A DNA stretch of 64,000 bases from Lactobacillus kimbladii (GCF_000970755.1 NZ_KQ034007.1:634240-698239); one strand, 5' to 3'. Positions 28,863-38,534 are shown, counted from the first letter of the stretch. A program made the numbers and translations. Notes: generated by a model not told the origin, from the letters alone.

Positions 28863-29294
28863 TTTCTTTATACAGTCAGGACATAAACCATATATTTCAA
28901 CATGGCTAGAAGAGGTTATAAAACCAGTTTGTTTTTCTGCTTCTGTTCTCATGTGACTTTCAATTGAGTCAAAATTAGGATAATAAACGTCAGCTATCTT
29001 ACCACACTTTTTACAGATAATATGAAAGTGGGGTTTGACAAAATAATCGTAGTGTAGAGAATCATCACCATTTTTTATTTCAATTACAATTCCGGCATCA
29101 ACCAATTTGTTTAGAGTATTATAAACTGTAGCACGATAAGTAGGTTCGTTTCCACTAATTGCTGTAAAAATTGTGGCGGCAGTAGGATGATTGTGATGTG
29201 CCATTAAGTATTCTAATATTTTTAAGCGCGGCTTAGTAGCTTTTAAGTGGTGGCTACGTAACAAGTCCTCAGCATCATCATGAAAATTAGGCAA
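28845..29294 (-). CDS. perR: Fur-family peroxide regulator, PerR-like
   Basis: 149 residues from the TTG at 29294. N-terminal winged helix (LKATKPRLKILEYLM...TYRATVYNTLNKLV) and C-terminal metal/dimer domain with HYDYFVKPHFHIICKKCG and IYGLCPDCIKKE: two CxxC pairs for structural zinc and His/Asp ligands for the regulatory metal, in the PerR arrangement. An ATG at 29303 in the same frame would add three residues, but AAAGGAG abuts it with no spacing, whereas the same site is 9 nt from the TTG. Promoter: TATAAT on the minus strand near 29320. It probably represses oxidative-stress genes elsewhere. Confidence 0.88.
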   Translation of the reverse strand: MPNFHDDAEDLLRSHHLKATKPRLKILEYLMAHHNHPTAATIFTAISGNEPTYRATVYNTLNKLVDAGIVIEIKNGDDSLHYDYFVKPHFHIICKKCGKIADVYYPNFDSIESHMRTEAEKQTGFITSSSHVEIYGLCPDCIKKEKRAE

Positions 29295-29344
29295 AGTTCT
29301 CATCTCCTTTATTATTTAATTATAGTTTAGCATTTTTGGTGAAG

Positions 29345-29367
29345 AAAAAACCGCCTTAAGCAAGGCG
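29345..29367 (-). terminator. Terminator of the amino-acid antiporter gene
   Basis: Minus strand CGCCTT-GCTT-AAGGCG followed by GTTTTTT. Confidence 0.88.
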
Positions 29368-29374
29368 ATTTTAT

Positions 29375-30817
29375 TTAATTATTTTTTTCTTCTTGGTGGC
29401 GTCTGATAGTCGGCATAATCAATCCAAGTAGCAGTAGTACTACCGGTGTAGCAATATTTAAGCATAGCGTGAACGGATCTGATGAATACATCCCCATTAA
29501 ACAGCATGCAATCGTAACAGCTAGTCCCCAAAGGCCAGCTATATATGCTAGCCATTGGTGCTTGGTCATTTGGTAGTTATCAAAACCCTTGTGGAACTTT
29601 TCATGTTGTTTCCGTAAGGCCAAATATGCAATGAAAACCCATAGATACCGCATTGGCATTACAATTGAATTAAGTTTAACCAATTGCGCCATTACTGCTT
29701 GTGCATCAGGCATAACGGCTTGAAGTGCTATAATTCCACCAGAAAGAATAACAATCATCCAAATACCGTTAATGTAGGCACCATGTTTGTTGACTTTTAA
29801 GAGCTTTTTAGGAATGAAATCTTTAGCTTCTTTGCCGCCTAGCAGCATTCTTAAAGGAGCATCAATACTTATAACCAGTGCGGAAAATTGACCGATAACA
29901 TTGCACCAGGCATAGATGTAGAGGAATAATCCACCAACGCCATAATATTCACCCAATTTTTGAAAGGCAATGTAAGGACCGTTTGAAATGTATTCATTCA
30001 AATTGCCATTAACGGTCTTTGGATCAAACATTAATGCTAAAGCAATTGTGCCCAAAATAGCTGAAATCATCACCATTCCGGCCAAGCCCAACATCGCTTT
30101 TGGAAAATTCTTTGAAGGATTTTTTAATTTATTAACATATGGCGAAATCTTCTCTGCGCCACCGACAGCAAATACTAAAATAGAAAGAGAAGTAAAATAC
30201 TTAATGTTAAAATCTGGCACAAAGTTTTGCCAATTCCAGTTTACAGTATTGAAATTAGCGTGCGGATTAATCATTGGCGCCGCAAACATCATGATAATAA
30301 ATAAAATTGACATGATGAACATTGAAGTACCAGCAATTGTCGACAAAGTTTTAATTACTGGAATTCCTCGACTGGCTACCCAGCAAAAGAATAAAAAGAC
30401 TACTAGTGTAGCTAGTTGTGTCCAAGCAGTTGGCAGGCTGTCATACCAATTAGTATTTCCAAATATGCCCCAGGCCATGCCTCTTAAGCCACCTGTACCT
30501 TTACTGGAAATGTAAACTACGTGAACCGCCCAAAAGGTCCAACCAGCATAATAGGCCCATTTTGGTCCAATGGTGGCGTTAATCCAAGAAGCCACACCAC
30601 CTTCAGAGTCTTTAAAAACAGACCCCAGTTCACCAACCATTAATGCATAAGGAATAAAGAAAAGCAGGAAAATAACAATCCAGCTGAAAATTACCTTAGT
30701 ACCGTCAAAATATATAAATCCGTTAACAACGTTGCCGAAGCTCCATACTATAGAAAAAGCCATAGTAGCAAGCGTTGTCCACATCATCTTTTTAGAATTG
30801 TTTGGTGTTTCACCCAT
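29375..30817 (-). CDS. APC-superfamily amino acid permease, YjeM/glutamate-GABA antiporter-like
   Basis: 480 residues with about twelve membrane segments. The N-terminus (MWTTLATMAFSIVWSFGNV, then EGGVASWINATIGPKWAYYAGW) has the pattern of the glutamate/GABA antiporter subfamily of APC transporters, closest in feel to YjeM. It sits alone between terminators, transcribed away from the secreted-protein gene at 30983. Minus-strand AAGGGAG precedes ATG 30817. The substrate cannot be fixed from sequence; no decarboxylase is adjacent. Confidence 0.85.
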   Translation of the reverse strand: MGETPNNSKKMMWTTLATMAFSIVWSFGNVVNGFIYFDGTKVIFSWIVIFLLFFIPYALMVGELGSVFKDSEGGVASWINATIGPKWAYYAGWTFWAVHVVYISSKGTGGLRGMAWGIFGNTNWYDSLPTAWTQLATLVVFLFFCWVASRGIPVIKTLSTIAGTSMFIMSILFIIMMFAAPMINPHANFNTVNWNWQNFVPDFNIKYFTSLSILVFAVGGAEKISPYVNKLKNPSKNFPKAMLGLAGMVMISAILGTIALALMFDPKTVNGNLNEYISNGPYIAFQKLGEYYGVGGLFLYIYAWCNVIGQFSALVISIDAPLRMLLGGKEAKDFIPKKLLKVNKHGAYINGIWMIVILSGGIIALQAVMPDAQAVMAQLVKLNSIVMPMRYLWVFIAYLALRKQHEKFHKGFDNYQMTKHQWLAYIAGLWGLAVTIACCLMGMYSSDPFTLCLNIATPVVLLLLGLIMPTIRRHQEEKNN

Positions 30818-30982
30818 GAAACTACTCCCTTATTTTAAGATAACAATTTTATTATTTTAGCTTAAATGGTTATAAAAATCTAATAAAAAGTAGTTTATTT
30901 TTATAACGGCGGTAATTATTGATTTATGCCTGAAAAAGTGCAAAACTGTTATTATATTATAAAAGAAGGGTTGTAAGTTTTA

Positions 30983-32509
30983 ATGAAAAAAAGATTTAAA
31001 AACACGTTGCTGGTTGCTGGAACTATAGCCGCAGTTGGTTTATTTGTTGGGAGTAATAATTCTTACATTTCTGCTAAAAGTTATCATAAGGCCGTCACTA
31101 AAATAGCTGGTAATGGTAACTATGCAGTTTATCGTCATGCTTCGAAAAAAGGACCATCCGGAAAATTTACATCGACAAAGTATTTTAAACATGCACAGAT
31201 TCAGTCAAAGAAGTCAATTAACACTAAAAAGGGCAAGTTTTGGAAAATAATTGTTGATGGTCGTACAGTTGGCTGGGTTAACCAAAACTTTTTTGCTAGA
31301 AATAAAATTTCAGTAGCTAATAAAGTTAGTTTAGTACAAAATAATAAATATTCATTTAATACTAAAGATGCGATTAATTATGTGACTGATAGTGCCGGAA
31401 CAGCCGTTGACGCAAGTAAAGTTAATGTATCTAAATCTAAGATTAATTCGGGCACACCAGGAAAAACTACTGTTAATTACAGTTATGGCAAGGCTAAGGC
31501 TAGTGTTGCTGTGACTGTTCGCTCTGACAAAAACGAAGGTATCGCAAGAGCCAATAAAACCCCTAAGAAGGGTCCAAAGGAAGTTACAACTTGGAAGGGT
31601 AGTTCAAAGTCTTCATCCAGAAATTGGAATGCGGCTCATCATTATACCCCTGAAACCAGATCCAATACTTTTAGAGCTAATGGATTAACGTTAAAAACCA
31701 AGTTGTTCCAGCCCCGGTTTGTAAGCCTTGACTACCACAAGGCAGGAGATAAAATGGGTCAGGTAGGTGTTATTCCAGAAGGCATCACTGTTCATGGCTC
31801 AAACTTTACTGTTGCGGTCTTTAACTCTAGCAAAGCTCAAAACGGTCACTTAGTTTCTTATGACTTAAAACACATTAACAAGTTTAAGGCTCAAAACTTA
31901 TTAACCTTAAACTGGTCAACTTTTAAGAAATATGCATCACATATTAAAGTCAGTCCTTATGTTAAATTAGGACATGGCCAGGCTATTGGTTCATCATCTA
32001 AATATGTTTACGTAATTGCCAATAATAATACTTCAAGCAATTCAGATGCTTCTGAAGAAATCTTACAAATCCGTAAGTCAGACATGAAGATTAATCAAAT
32101 TTGGACCTTTAGAATTTCTAACTATGGTAATCCAAGATACATTCACAATGCTACATTTGCCGGCGACAATACAATGTATTGCCTGTTCCATAATGGTGGC
32201 CACGGTTATTACGAATATTGGAAAGTTACCCGTAGAGGTGACACCTGGACCCCAGTTGAAGTTGGTGCTACCAAAGGCAACTTTGTAAGCAACCATTCTC
32301 CAGTTCAAGGCTTTACTTATGATCAAAAGCACAGTCAATTCTATGTTGGTTTTAATGATTACATCTTCAAAGTTGATAAAGATGGTACATTTAAGAAGAC
32401 CCACCATTTAAATGTTAGACGTGAAATTGAAGGGCTATCCTCATATGGCAATAAGCTTTATGTTGAATTTGCTCAAAGAGGGGAACTAACAGCCGGTAAC
32501 ACGAATTAA
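30983..32509 (+). CDS. Large secreted protein, paralogue of the gene at 19883
   Basis: 508 residues. Signal peptide (KKRFKNTLLVAGTIAAVGLFVG), then the same order as the paralogue without the Ser-rich linker: GW/SH3-like segment with IAGNGNYAVYRHASKK and VGWVNQNFFARNKI, an Ig-like domain ending ASVAVTVRS, and the large C-terminal beta-rich domain with KVSPYVKLGHGQAIGSS, EEILQIRKSD, SPVQGFTYDQKHSQFYVGF and REIEGL, near identical in those blocks to the paralogue. No LPXTG. Its codon use (many AAG, GGT, TTC) looks more biased than that of its neighbours, hinting at high expression. Function unknown. Confidence 0.85.
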   Translation: MKKRFKNTLLVAGTIAAVGLFVGSNNSYISAKSYHKAVTKIAGNGNYAVYRHASKKGPSGKFTSTKYFKHAQIQSKKSINTKKGKFWKIIVDGRTVGWVNQNFFARNKISVANKVSLVQNNKYSFNTKDAINYVTDSAGTAVDASKVNVSKSKINSGTPGKTTVNYSYGKAKASVAVTVRSDKNEGIARANKTPKKGPKEVTTWKGSSKSSSRNWNAAHHYTPETRSNTFRANGLTLKTKLFQPRFVSLDYHKAGDKMGQVGVIPEGITVHGSNFTVAVFNSSKAQNGHLVSYDLKHINKFKAQNLLTLNWSTFKKYASHIKVSPYVKLGHGQAIGSSSKYVYVIANNNTSSNSDASEEILQIRKSDMKINQIWTFRISNYGNPRYIHNATFAGDNTMYCLFHNGGHGYYEYWKVTRRGDTWTPVEVGATKGNFVSNHSPVQGFTYDQKHSQFYVGFNDYIFKVDKDGTFKKTHHLNVRREIEGLSSYGNKLYVEFAQRGELTAGNTN

Positions 32510-32520
32510 AAAATGATATT

Positions 32521-32551
32521 AAGCAGCTTGATTTTCAAGCTGCTTTTTTTG
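32521..32551 (+). terminator. Terminator of the secreted protein gene
   Basis: AAGCAGCTTG / CAAGCTGCTT stem with a 5-nt loop and T run. Confidence 0.92.
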
Positions 32552-32756
32552 TTTATTATTTTTGAAATTGTTAGAAAAGAAAAATACTATCAATTATGAA
32601 GTTTAGTTTTAAAATTTATACTTCAACTCTTACTTTAAAATGTTTTAAAAGTAATTAAGACTTTCTATATTCGACTCCAATTGGTTTTAAAAGAAGCGGA
32701 ATTCCTGTATTATGATACGCAACAACACAAATAGCAGTTATTTTAAGGAGGATTTT

Positions 32757-33749
32757 TTGGTTAAAAGAGACTTTATTGATACTTGTAGCTTTTCAAAAGA
32801 CGAAATGGAATATTTAGCTGAGCTGGGTATTAAAATTAAAGAAACTATTAATCATGGATATTACCCATCGTTATTAAAAGGAAAAAGTCTGGGTATGATT
32901 TTTGATCAGGTATCTACAAGAACACGCTGTTCAGCTGAAACTGCAATGACTGAACTTGGCGGTCACGCATTGTATTTAGCACCTGGTCAAATTCAATTGG
33001 GAGAAAATGGTCATGAAGGCTTAGCTGATACGAGTCATGCCCTAGGTGATCTGGTTGATATCATTGGGGTTAGAACTGCCAGTCATGAGGATATTGTTGA
33101 AATTGCTCAAAATTCGCCTGCACCCGTAGTTAATTTTATGAGTGATAATGATCATCCAACACAAGCCCTTGGAGATTTAATTACCATCAGGGAATTTTTG
33201 CCTCAAGGAAAAAATCTATCTGATGTAAAGCTGGTTTTTGTTGGAGATGCCACACAAATTACTGTTTCTGCTCTATTTTTGTGCGCACAAATGGGGATGC
33301 ACTTTGTCCAATATGGTCCAAGATCAAAGTGGGTTCCTTCAGCCGTTTATGATAAAGCAAAGAAGTTAGCGCAGGAAAATGGTGGCACGATTACACTATC
33401 TGATGACGAAAAAGTTTTAGAAAATTCTGATTTTGTATATACAGATGTCTGGTATGGTCTGTATGAGCAAGAGCTTGATAAAGAAGAATACATGAAGGTT
33501 TTTTATCCTAAATACCAAGTTAATGATGAGTTAATAACTAAAACAAATAATTCCGCTGTTAAGTTTATGCACTGTCTGCCTGCAAACAGAGGGGAAGAAG
33601 TGACAGCCGCTGTGCTTGACGGTGAAAAATCAATTGTCTGGCAGCAAGCTGCCAACAAAAAAACAGCGATGAGGGCAGTATTCACTTATCTGCTTAAAGG
33701 CCAACTTAATAATGAAAGCCAAAAAGCTTTACAAAATTTATTAGCTTAA
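32757..33749 (+). CDS. Putrescine/ornithine-type carbamoyltransferase, orphan
   Basis: 330 residues from TTG 32757, which follows AAGGAGG; the in-frame ATG at 32712 lies upstream of that site. The carbamoyl-phosphate motif STRTR (about 53-57), DHPTQALGDL and the HCLP motif are present. VWYGLYEQEL and KVFYPKYQVN closely resemble putrescine carbamoyltransferase, the phosphorolytic enzyme of agmatine catabolism, more than anabolic ArgF. No agmatine deiminase, carbamate kinase or dedicated antiporter gene is adjacent; the nearest antiporter is transcribed the other way. A terminator follows. Substrate assignment remains moderate. Confidence 0.82.
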   Translation: MVKRDFIDTCSFSKDEMEYLAELGIKIKETINHGYYPSLLKGKSLGMIFDQVSTRTRCSAETAMTELGGHALYLAPGQIQLGENGHEGLADTSHALGDLVDIIGVRTASHEDIVEIAQNSPAPVVNFMSDNDHPTQALGDLITIREFLPQGKNLSDVKLVFVGDATQITVSALFLCAQMGMHFVQYGPRSKWVPSAVYDKAKKLAQENGGTITLSDDEKVLENSDFVYTDVWYGLYEQELDKEEYMKVFYPKYQVNDELITKTNNSAVKFMHCLPANRGEEVTAAVLDGEKSIVWQQAANKKTAMRAVFTYLLKGQLNNESQKALQNLLA

Positions 33750-33753
33750 AACT

Positions 33754-33796
33754 AAAAGAGTACCTGTTGGAAAATTGCAACAGGTACTCTTTTTTT
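33754..33796 (+). terminator. Terminator of the carbamoyltransferase gene
   Basis: AAGAGTACCTGTTG / CAACAGGTACTCTT long stem, 8-nt loop, T run; the A run at its 5' side may also end transcripts from the minus-strand tRNA. Confidence 0.92.
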
Positions 33797-33801
33797 AATT
33801 A

Positions 33802-33873
33802 TGGGTCCCCTGAGAGTCGAACTCAGATTTTAAGAACCGGAATCTTACGTGCGATCCATTACACTAAGGACCC
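33802..33873 (-). tRNA. tRNA-Arg (CCG)
   Basis: 72-nt minus-strand cloverleaf. Acceptor GGGTCCT/GGGACCC with discriminator A, D arm GTGT...GCAC, anticodon stem TAAGA/TCTTA with loop TTCCGGT (anticodon CCG, reads CGG), T arm CTGAG-TTCGACT-CTCAG. CCA is not encoded. It lies convergent to the carbamoyltransferase terminator. Confidence 0.95.
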
Positions 33874-34011
33874 AAATTGACACAACAACAAGTATAACAG
33901 AAAAAAACTAAAAATTGAATTGTTTTTTCTTTAGCAAAAAAAGACAGTAGATTATTTCAAGAATAAGAGTTGGTCAAAAATATTAAGACTTTCTAATTGA
34001 TTCATTTAAAC

Positions 34012-34040
34012 TTGAATTATTTACTTGGTGTTGCTATACT
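34012..34040 (+). promoter_or_regulatory. SigA-type promoter of cggR-gap-pgk-tpiA
   Basis: TTGAAT (34012-34017), 17-bp spacer, TATACT (34035-34040), upstream of a ~125-nt leader to cggR. Confidence 0.75.
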
Positions 34041-34111
34041 ATAGTTGTCGATTGAGAAATGATTAACTTGATCAGTGTCAAGTCACGTTTCTCATATATT
34101 TTTAGACAATC

Positions 34112-34150
34112 TGGGACATCTAATGACAATAAATGGGTCAATATCGTCCC
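34112..34150 (+). promoter_or_regulatory. Candidate CggR operator
   Basis: TGGGAC-N6-TGAC-N6-TGGGTC-N6-GTCC lies between promoter and cggR start. It resembles the tandem CGGGAC-N6-TGTC repeat bound by Bacillus CggR, with slightly wider spacing. Autoregulation by CggR, relieved by fructose-1,6-bisphosphate, is inferred. Confidence 0.5.
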
Positions 34151-34169
34151 AGAAGAAGGAGAGATATTA

Positions 34170-35201
34170 ATGTACTCGGAATTTCCCGTGCTTGAAGCTC
34201 TCGTTCCTGACATCTTAAAAGTTTTTCGACAAAGATATCTAGTCCTTGAGCAAATATCATTTAATGCACCAATTGGTCGCAGAAGTGTGGCTCAGTCATT
34301 AGGACTTTCTGAAAGAAATGTGCGAACAGAAACTGAATATTTGCGTGATCATGGTTTGATCGAGATCAAAAGTTTTGGCATGTTTATGACAGAAAAGGGC
34401 AAAAAGATATTGCAGGAGGCCGCACCTCTAATAGATCGCCTGTTTAACGCTCGCAAATCAGAAATTGATTTAGCGCGTAGACTTGGTATTGAACGGACAA
34501 TCATTGTACCGGGAGATAGCGATTTACAGGAATTGGTTTATGAGAGAATGGGTGAAGAGCTTAATGCAGCTCTAGATCTGATTTTACCTTTAGGACATTC
34601 AATTATTACTGTTCTTGGTGGTGAAGCTCTTGCAAGATCTACTAGGAATTTGTCTAAAAGTTTAAGTAAAAATCGACAACTGGTATTTGTGCCAGGTCGT
34701 GGGGCCTTGGGTGAAAATGTTGCGATTCAAAGCAATACTATTGTTCAAGAGATGGCAGCTGAAACTGGTGGTAAATACAAAACTTTATATTTACCGGAAC
34801 AGATTTCTTCAGCAGCCTACAAATCCTTGATTCGTGAATCTACTTTTACCGACGTACTTGAAGATATTTCACAAACGGATGTAGTAATTCATGGAATTGG
34901 ACTGGCACACGATATGGCTAGGCGCAGAGGATACGATTCAATTCGCTTGTCTGAATTGCGTGAAAAAAAAGTAGTCACCGAATGTTTTGGGTGTTTTTTC
35001 GATGGCGAAGGAAAGATTGTTGACCGCGTTCATCAGGTTGGCTTGCAGTTTGAGAATCTAAATAAAATACCCCACATATTTGCATTTGCTTGCGGTGGCC
35101 GCAAGGCCAAAGCAATCAAGGCTTATATGCCTAATGCTCCTCATCAAACCTGGTTAATTACTGATGAAGGAGCCTCAGAGAAGATTTTAAAGGAGAAATA
35201 A
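34170..35201 (+). CDS. cggR: Central glycolytic genes regulator, SorC family
   Basis: 343 residues from ATG 34170. N-terminal winged helix (RRSVAQSLGLSERNVRTETEYLRDHGLIEI) and a C-terminal sugar-phosphate binding domain (IIVPGDSD..., VFVPGRGALGE, GIGLAHDMA, FACGGRKAKAI) typical of CggR. It represses the gap operon and is inactivated by fructose-1,6-bisphosphate. AAGGAGAG at 34156-34163 supports this start; the in-frame extension to 34059 would pass through the operator region and lacks a site. It directly precedes gap. Confidence 0.93.
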   Translation: MYSEFPVLEALVPDILKVFRQRYLVLEQISFNAPIGRRSVAQSLGLSERNVRTETEYLRDHGLIEIKSFGMFMTEKGKKILQEAAPLIDRLFNARKSEIDLARRLGIERTIIVPGDSDLQELVYERMGEELNAALDLILPLGHSIITVLGGEALARSTRNLSKSLSKNRQLVFVPGRGALGENVAIQSNTIVQEMAAETGGKYKTLYLPEQISSAAYKSLIRESTFTDVLEDISQTDVVIHGIGLAHDMARRRGYDSIRLSELREKKVVTECFGCFFDGEGKIVDRVHQVGLQFENLNKIPHIFAFACGGRKAKAIKAYMPNAPHQTWLITDEGASEKILKEK

Positions 35202-35264
35202 TTCTCATTTAAAATAAATTGATGTTTACAGTTCTTACATAGTTCTTAAGGAGGACTTTAGAAT

Positions 35265-36281
35265 ATGACAGTTAAAATTGGTATTAACGGCTTTGGCCGT
35301 ATTGGTCGTTTGGCATTCCGTCGCATTATGGACTTGGGCGAAAAGTCAAAGGATATTGAAGTTGTTGCTATTAACGACTTGACTACTCCAGCACTTTTGG
35401 CACACTTGCTAAAATATGACTCAACTCATGGTACATTTGACCACGAAGTTTCAGCTACTGAAGATTCAATCGTTGTAGATGGTAAGAAATACCGTGTATA
35501 CGCAGAACCTCAAGCTCAAAACATTCCATGGGTTAAGAATGATGGTGTTGACTTTGTTCTTGAATGTACTGGTTTCTACACCAGCAAAGCTAAGTCACAA
35601 GCTCACCTTGACGCAGGTGCCAAGAGAGTCTTGATTTCAGCTCCTGCCGGCAATGACTTGAAGACTATTGTTTACTCAGTAAACGATGACACTTTGGATG
35701 CAAACGACAAGATCGTTTCAGCTGGTTCATGTACTACTAACTCATTAGCACCAATGGTTGATGCTTTGCAAAAAGAGTTTGGCATCAAGGTAGCTACTAT
35801 GACTACTATCCACGCTTACACTTCAACCCAAATGCTTTTGGATGGTCCTGTTCGTGGTGGTAACAAGCGTTCAGCACGTGCTGCTGCTGTTAACATTATT
35901 CCTCACTCAACTGGTGCTGCTAAGGCTATCGGTCTTGTTGTTCCAGAATTGAATGGTAAAGTTAACGGTCACGCACAACGTGTTCCAGTTACTGATGGTT
36001 CATTAACTGAATTAGTTTCAATCCTTGACAAGAAAGTTACTGCTGACGAAGTTAACTCAGCATTGAAGAAGTACGAAAGCCCATCATTTGCTTACAACGA
36101 TGACGAAATCGTTTCAAGTGATGTAGTTGGTATGACTGCTGGTTCAATCTTTGACCCAACTCAAACTATGGTAACTACTGCCGGTGACAATCAATTAGTT
36201 AAGACTGTTGCTTGGTATGACAATGAATACTCATTCACTTGCCAAATGGTTCGTACTTTGTTGAAATTTGCTACTCTTTAA
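35265..36281 (+). CDS. gap: Glyceraldehyde-3-phosphate dehydrogenase
   Basis: 338 residues. NAD-dependent phosphorylating GAPDH of glycolysis. [15 protein letters not shown] is the NAD-binding start; catalytic Cys156 is in [16 protein letters not shown] lies near the C-terminus. AAGGAGG precedes ATG 35265. Codon use is strongly biased (TTC, GAC, GGT), as expected for a very highly expressed gene. A hairpin terminator separates it from pgk, which may set different transcript levels. Confidence 0.98.
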   Translation: MTVKIGINGFGRIGRLAFRRIMDLGEKSKDIEVVAINDLTTPALLAHLLKYDSTHGTFDHEVSATEDSIVVDGKKYRVYAEPQAQNIPWVKNDGVDFVLECTGFYTSKAKSQAHLDAGAKRVLISAPAGNDLKTIVYSVNDDTLDANDKIVSAGSCTTNSLAPMVDALQKEFGIKVATMTTIHAYTSTQMLLDGPVRGGNKRSARAAAVNIIPHSTGAAKAIGLVVPELNGKVNGHAQRVPVTDGSLTELVSILDKKVTADEVNSALKKYESPSFAYNDDEIVSSDVVGMTAGSIFDPTQTMVTTAGDNQLVKTVAWYDNEYSFTCQMVRTLLKFATL

Positions 36282-36318
36282 TCTGTAATATTTGATTACT
36301 GTTAAGTGGTGAAAGAGA

Positions 36319-36353
36319 AGGCGGAGGGAAATTCTTCCTTCCGCCTTTTTTTC
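36319..36353 (+). terminator. Terminator/attenuator between gap and pgk
   Basis: GGCGGAGGGAA / TTCCTTCCGCC stem with one G-U pair, short ATTC loop and T run. It would allow abundant monocistronic gap mRNA with partial read-through. Confidence 0.9.
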
Positions 36354-36387
36354 AAAATAAAAATAATTAAATTATCGGAGGATATAG

Positions 36388-37599
36388 ATGGCTAAATTAA
36401 TTGTTTCTGACCTTGATGTAAAGGGCAAAAAGGTTTTAGTTCGTGTTGATTTTAACGTGCCAATTAAAGATGGTGTGATCGGCGATGACAACAGAATTGT
36501 TGCTGCACTTCCTACTATCAAATACATTATTGAAAATGGTGGTAAAGCAATTTTGCTTAGTCACTTGGGTCGTGTAAAGTCTGATGACGATAAGAAAGAA
36601 TTGTCATTAAAACCTGTTGCGGAACGTTTAAGCGAACTTTTGAAAAAACCTGTAACTTTTGTTCCAGCTAACGAAGGTAAAGAGGTTGAAGATGCTGTTG
36701 CCAAAATGCAAGACGGTGACGTTGCTGTTCTTGAAAACACTCGTTTCCAAGATATTGACAATGACTTTGGCAAGCGTGAAAGCAAAAATGATCCTAAGTT
36801 AGGTGAATACTGGGCTTCATTAGGTGACATGTATGTTAACGATGCTTTTGGTACAGCTCACAGAAGTCACGCATCTAATGTTGGTATCGCTGAAGCTATG
36901 AAGAAAGATGGCAAGCCTGTTGCTGCAGGTTTCTTAATGGAAAAGGAAATTAAGTTCTTGGGTGATGCTGTTGCTAACCCTGTACACCCATTCGTTACAA
37001 TTTTAGGTGGTGCCAAGGTTTCAGACAAGATCGATGTTATTACTAACCTCATTCCAAAATCTGACCACATTTTAATTGGTGGTGGTATGGCTTACACATT
37101 CTTAGCAGCTCAAGGCCATGAAATTGGTAAATCTTTGTTTGAACCAGATAAAGTAGATCTTGCAAAGAAATTGTTGCAAGACGCTGATGGTAAAATTGTT
37201 TTGCCTGTTGACAATGTTGCAGCTACTGAATTTTCTAATGATGCAGCTCGCAAAGTTGTAGAAGATGACATTCCTGAAAACATGATGGGTCTTGATATCG
37301 GTCCTAAGACTGTTGCCAAGTTCAAAGATGTTTTAAAAGATGCTAAGACTGTTGTTTGGAATGGACCAATGGGTGCCTTTGAAATGTCTAATTTTGCTGA
37401 AGGCACGTTAGAAGTTGGTAAGGCTCTTGCTGACTTAACTGATGCTACAACTATTATCGGTGGTGGTGATTCTACTGCTGCTGCTAAACAACTTGGTATT
37501 GCCCCTAAGATCACCCACATCTCAACTGGTGGTGGAGCTTCCTTGCAATACCTTGAAGGTAAGGAATTACCAGGAATTGCCTGCATTTCAGACAAGTAA
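36388..37599 (+). CDS. pgk: Phosphoglycerate kinase
   Basis: 403 residues. Transfers phosphate from 1,3-bisphosphoglycerate to ADP. N-terminal substrate motif [14 protein letters not shown], hinge and substrate residues in [23 protein letters not shown] and the nucleotide-binding [11 protein letters not shown] are all in place. GGAGGA precedes ATG 36388. Part of the glycolytic operon, followed 24 bp later by tpiA. Confidence 0.98.
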   Translation: MAKLIVSDLDVKGKKVLVRVDFNVPIKDGVIGDDNRIVAALPTIKYIIENGGKAILLSHLGRVKSDDDKKELSLKPVAERLSELLKKPVTFVPANEGKEVEDAVAKMQDGDVAVLENTRFQDIDNDFGKRESKNDPKLGEYWASLGDMYVNDAFGTAHRSHASNVGIAEAMKKDGKPVAAGFLMEKEIKFLGDAVANPVHPFVTILGGAKVSDKIDVITNLIPKSDHILIGGGMAYTFLAAQGHEIGKSLFEPDKVDLAKKLLQDADGKIVLPVDNVAATEFSNDAARKVVEDDIPENMMGLDIGPKTVAKFKDVLKDAKTVVWNGPMGAFEMSNFAEGTLEVGKALADLTDATTIIGGGDSTAAAKQLGIAPKITHISTGGGASLQYLEGKELPGIACISDK

Positions 37600-37623
37600 A
37601 CTTTAAGAAAGGACATTATTTAC

Positions 37624-38379
37624 ATGCGTACACCAATTATTGCTGGTAACTGGAAATTACATATGAATCCTAAGCAAACAACTGAGTTTGTTGCTGCCGT
37701 AAAGGATAAATTGCCAGAAGCAAGTAAAGTTGAAGCACTGATTTGTGCTCCTGCTGTTGATCTCGAAAGTTTAGCTCAAGCCGCAAAAGGTTCTGAATTA
37801 CGTGTCGGTGCAGAAAATGCTTATTTTGAGGATGAAGGTGCCTTTACTGGCGAAACTTCACCTAAAGTTTTAAAAGAAATGGGCATGAATTACTGCATTA
37901 TTGGTCACTCTGAACGTCGCGGTTACTTCCACGAAACAGACGAAGACATTAATAAGAAGGCTAAAGCTTTATTTGCTAACGATATTACCCCAATTATTTG
38001 CTGTGGCGAATCACTTGAAACACGTGAGGCTAATAAGCAAGAAGATTGGGTAGTTAGTCAAATCAAGGCTGCACTTGCTGGCTTATCTGCGGATCAAGTT
38101 GCCAGTTTAGTTATTGCCTATGAACCAATCTGGGCTATTGGAACCGGTAAGACTGCCAGTTCAGATCAAGCTGAAGAAATGTGCAAGACTATTCGTGATA
38201 CTGTCAAGGATTTGTACAATGAAGAAACTGCTGAGAATGTTAGAATTCAATATGGTGGTTCAGTAAATCCTGGCAATGTTAAAGAATTAATGGCTAAACC
38301 AGACATTGATGGTGGTTTAGTTGGTGGTGCCTCACTTAAGCCTGATTCATTCTTAGAATTAGTAAACTATCAAGATTAG
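37624..38379 (+). CDS. tpiA: Triosephosphate isomerase
   Basis: 251-residue TIM barrel interconverting glyceraldehyde-3-phosphate and dihydroxyacetone phosphate. GNWKLHMN carries the catalytic Lys, IGHSERR the His, [12 protein letters not shown] the Glu, and the phosphate grip [15 protein letters not shown] is present. A ribosome binding site AAAGGAC precedes ATG 37624. A terminator ends the operon. Confidence 0.98.
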   Translation: MRTPIIAGNWKLHMNPKQTTEFVAAVKDKLPEASKVEALICAPAVDLESLAQAAKGSELRVGAENAYFEDEGAFTGETSPKVLKEMGMNYCIIGHSERRGYFHETDEDINKKAKALFANDITPIICCGESLETREANKQEDWVVSQIKAALAGLSADQVASLVIAYEPIWAIGTGKTASSDQAEEMCKTIRDTVKDLYNEETAENVRIQYGGSVNPGNVKELMAKPDIDGGLVGGASLKPDSFLELVNYQD

Positions 38380-38397
38380 TTTTAAATGTAATTTATC

Positions 38398-38430
38398 AAA
38401 AAGTTTCTGCGATTCGCAGAAACTTTTTTT
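38398..38430 (+). terminator. Terminator of the glycolytic operon
   Basis: AAGTTTCTGCG / CGCAGAAACTT stem with ATT loop, A run upstream and T run downstream. Confidence 0.93.
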
Positions 38431-38534
38431 GTTTGTTCCAAAAGATATTTAGTTTATGCTTGATTTTTAATAAAATAGAAAATAATATAATTTTATAAAT
38501 AATTTATATATAAATAATAAAATGAGGCAGTAAA

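Noticed and set aside
34059-34169. N-terminal extension of CggR
   Set aside because: Lies in the leader with the candidate operator, has no ribosome binding site, and CggR homology begins at MYSEFPVLEALVPD.
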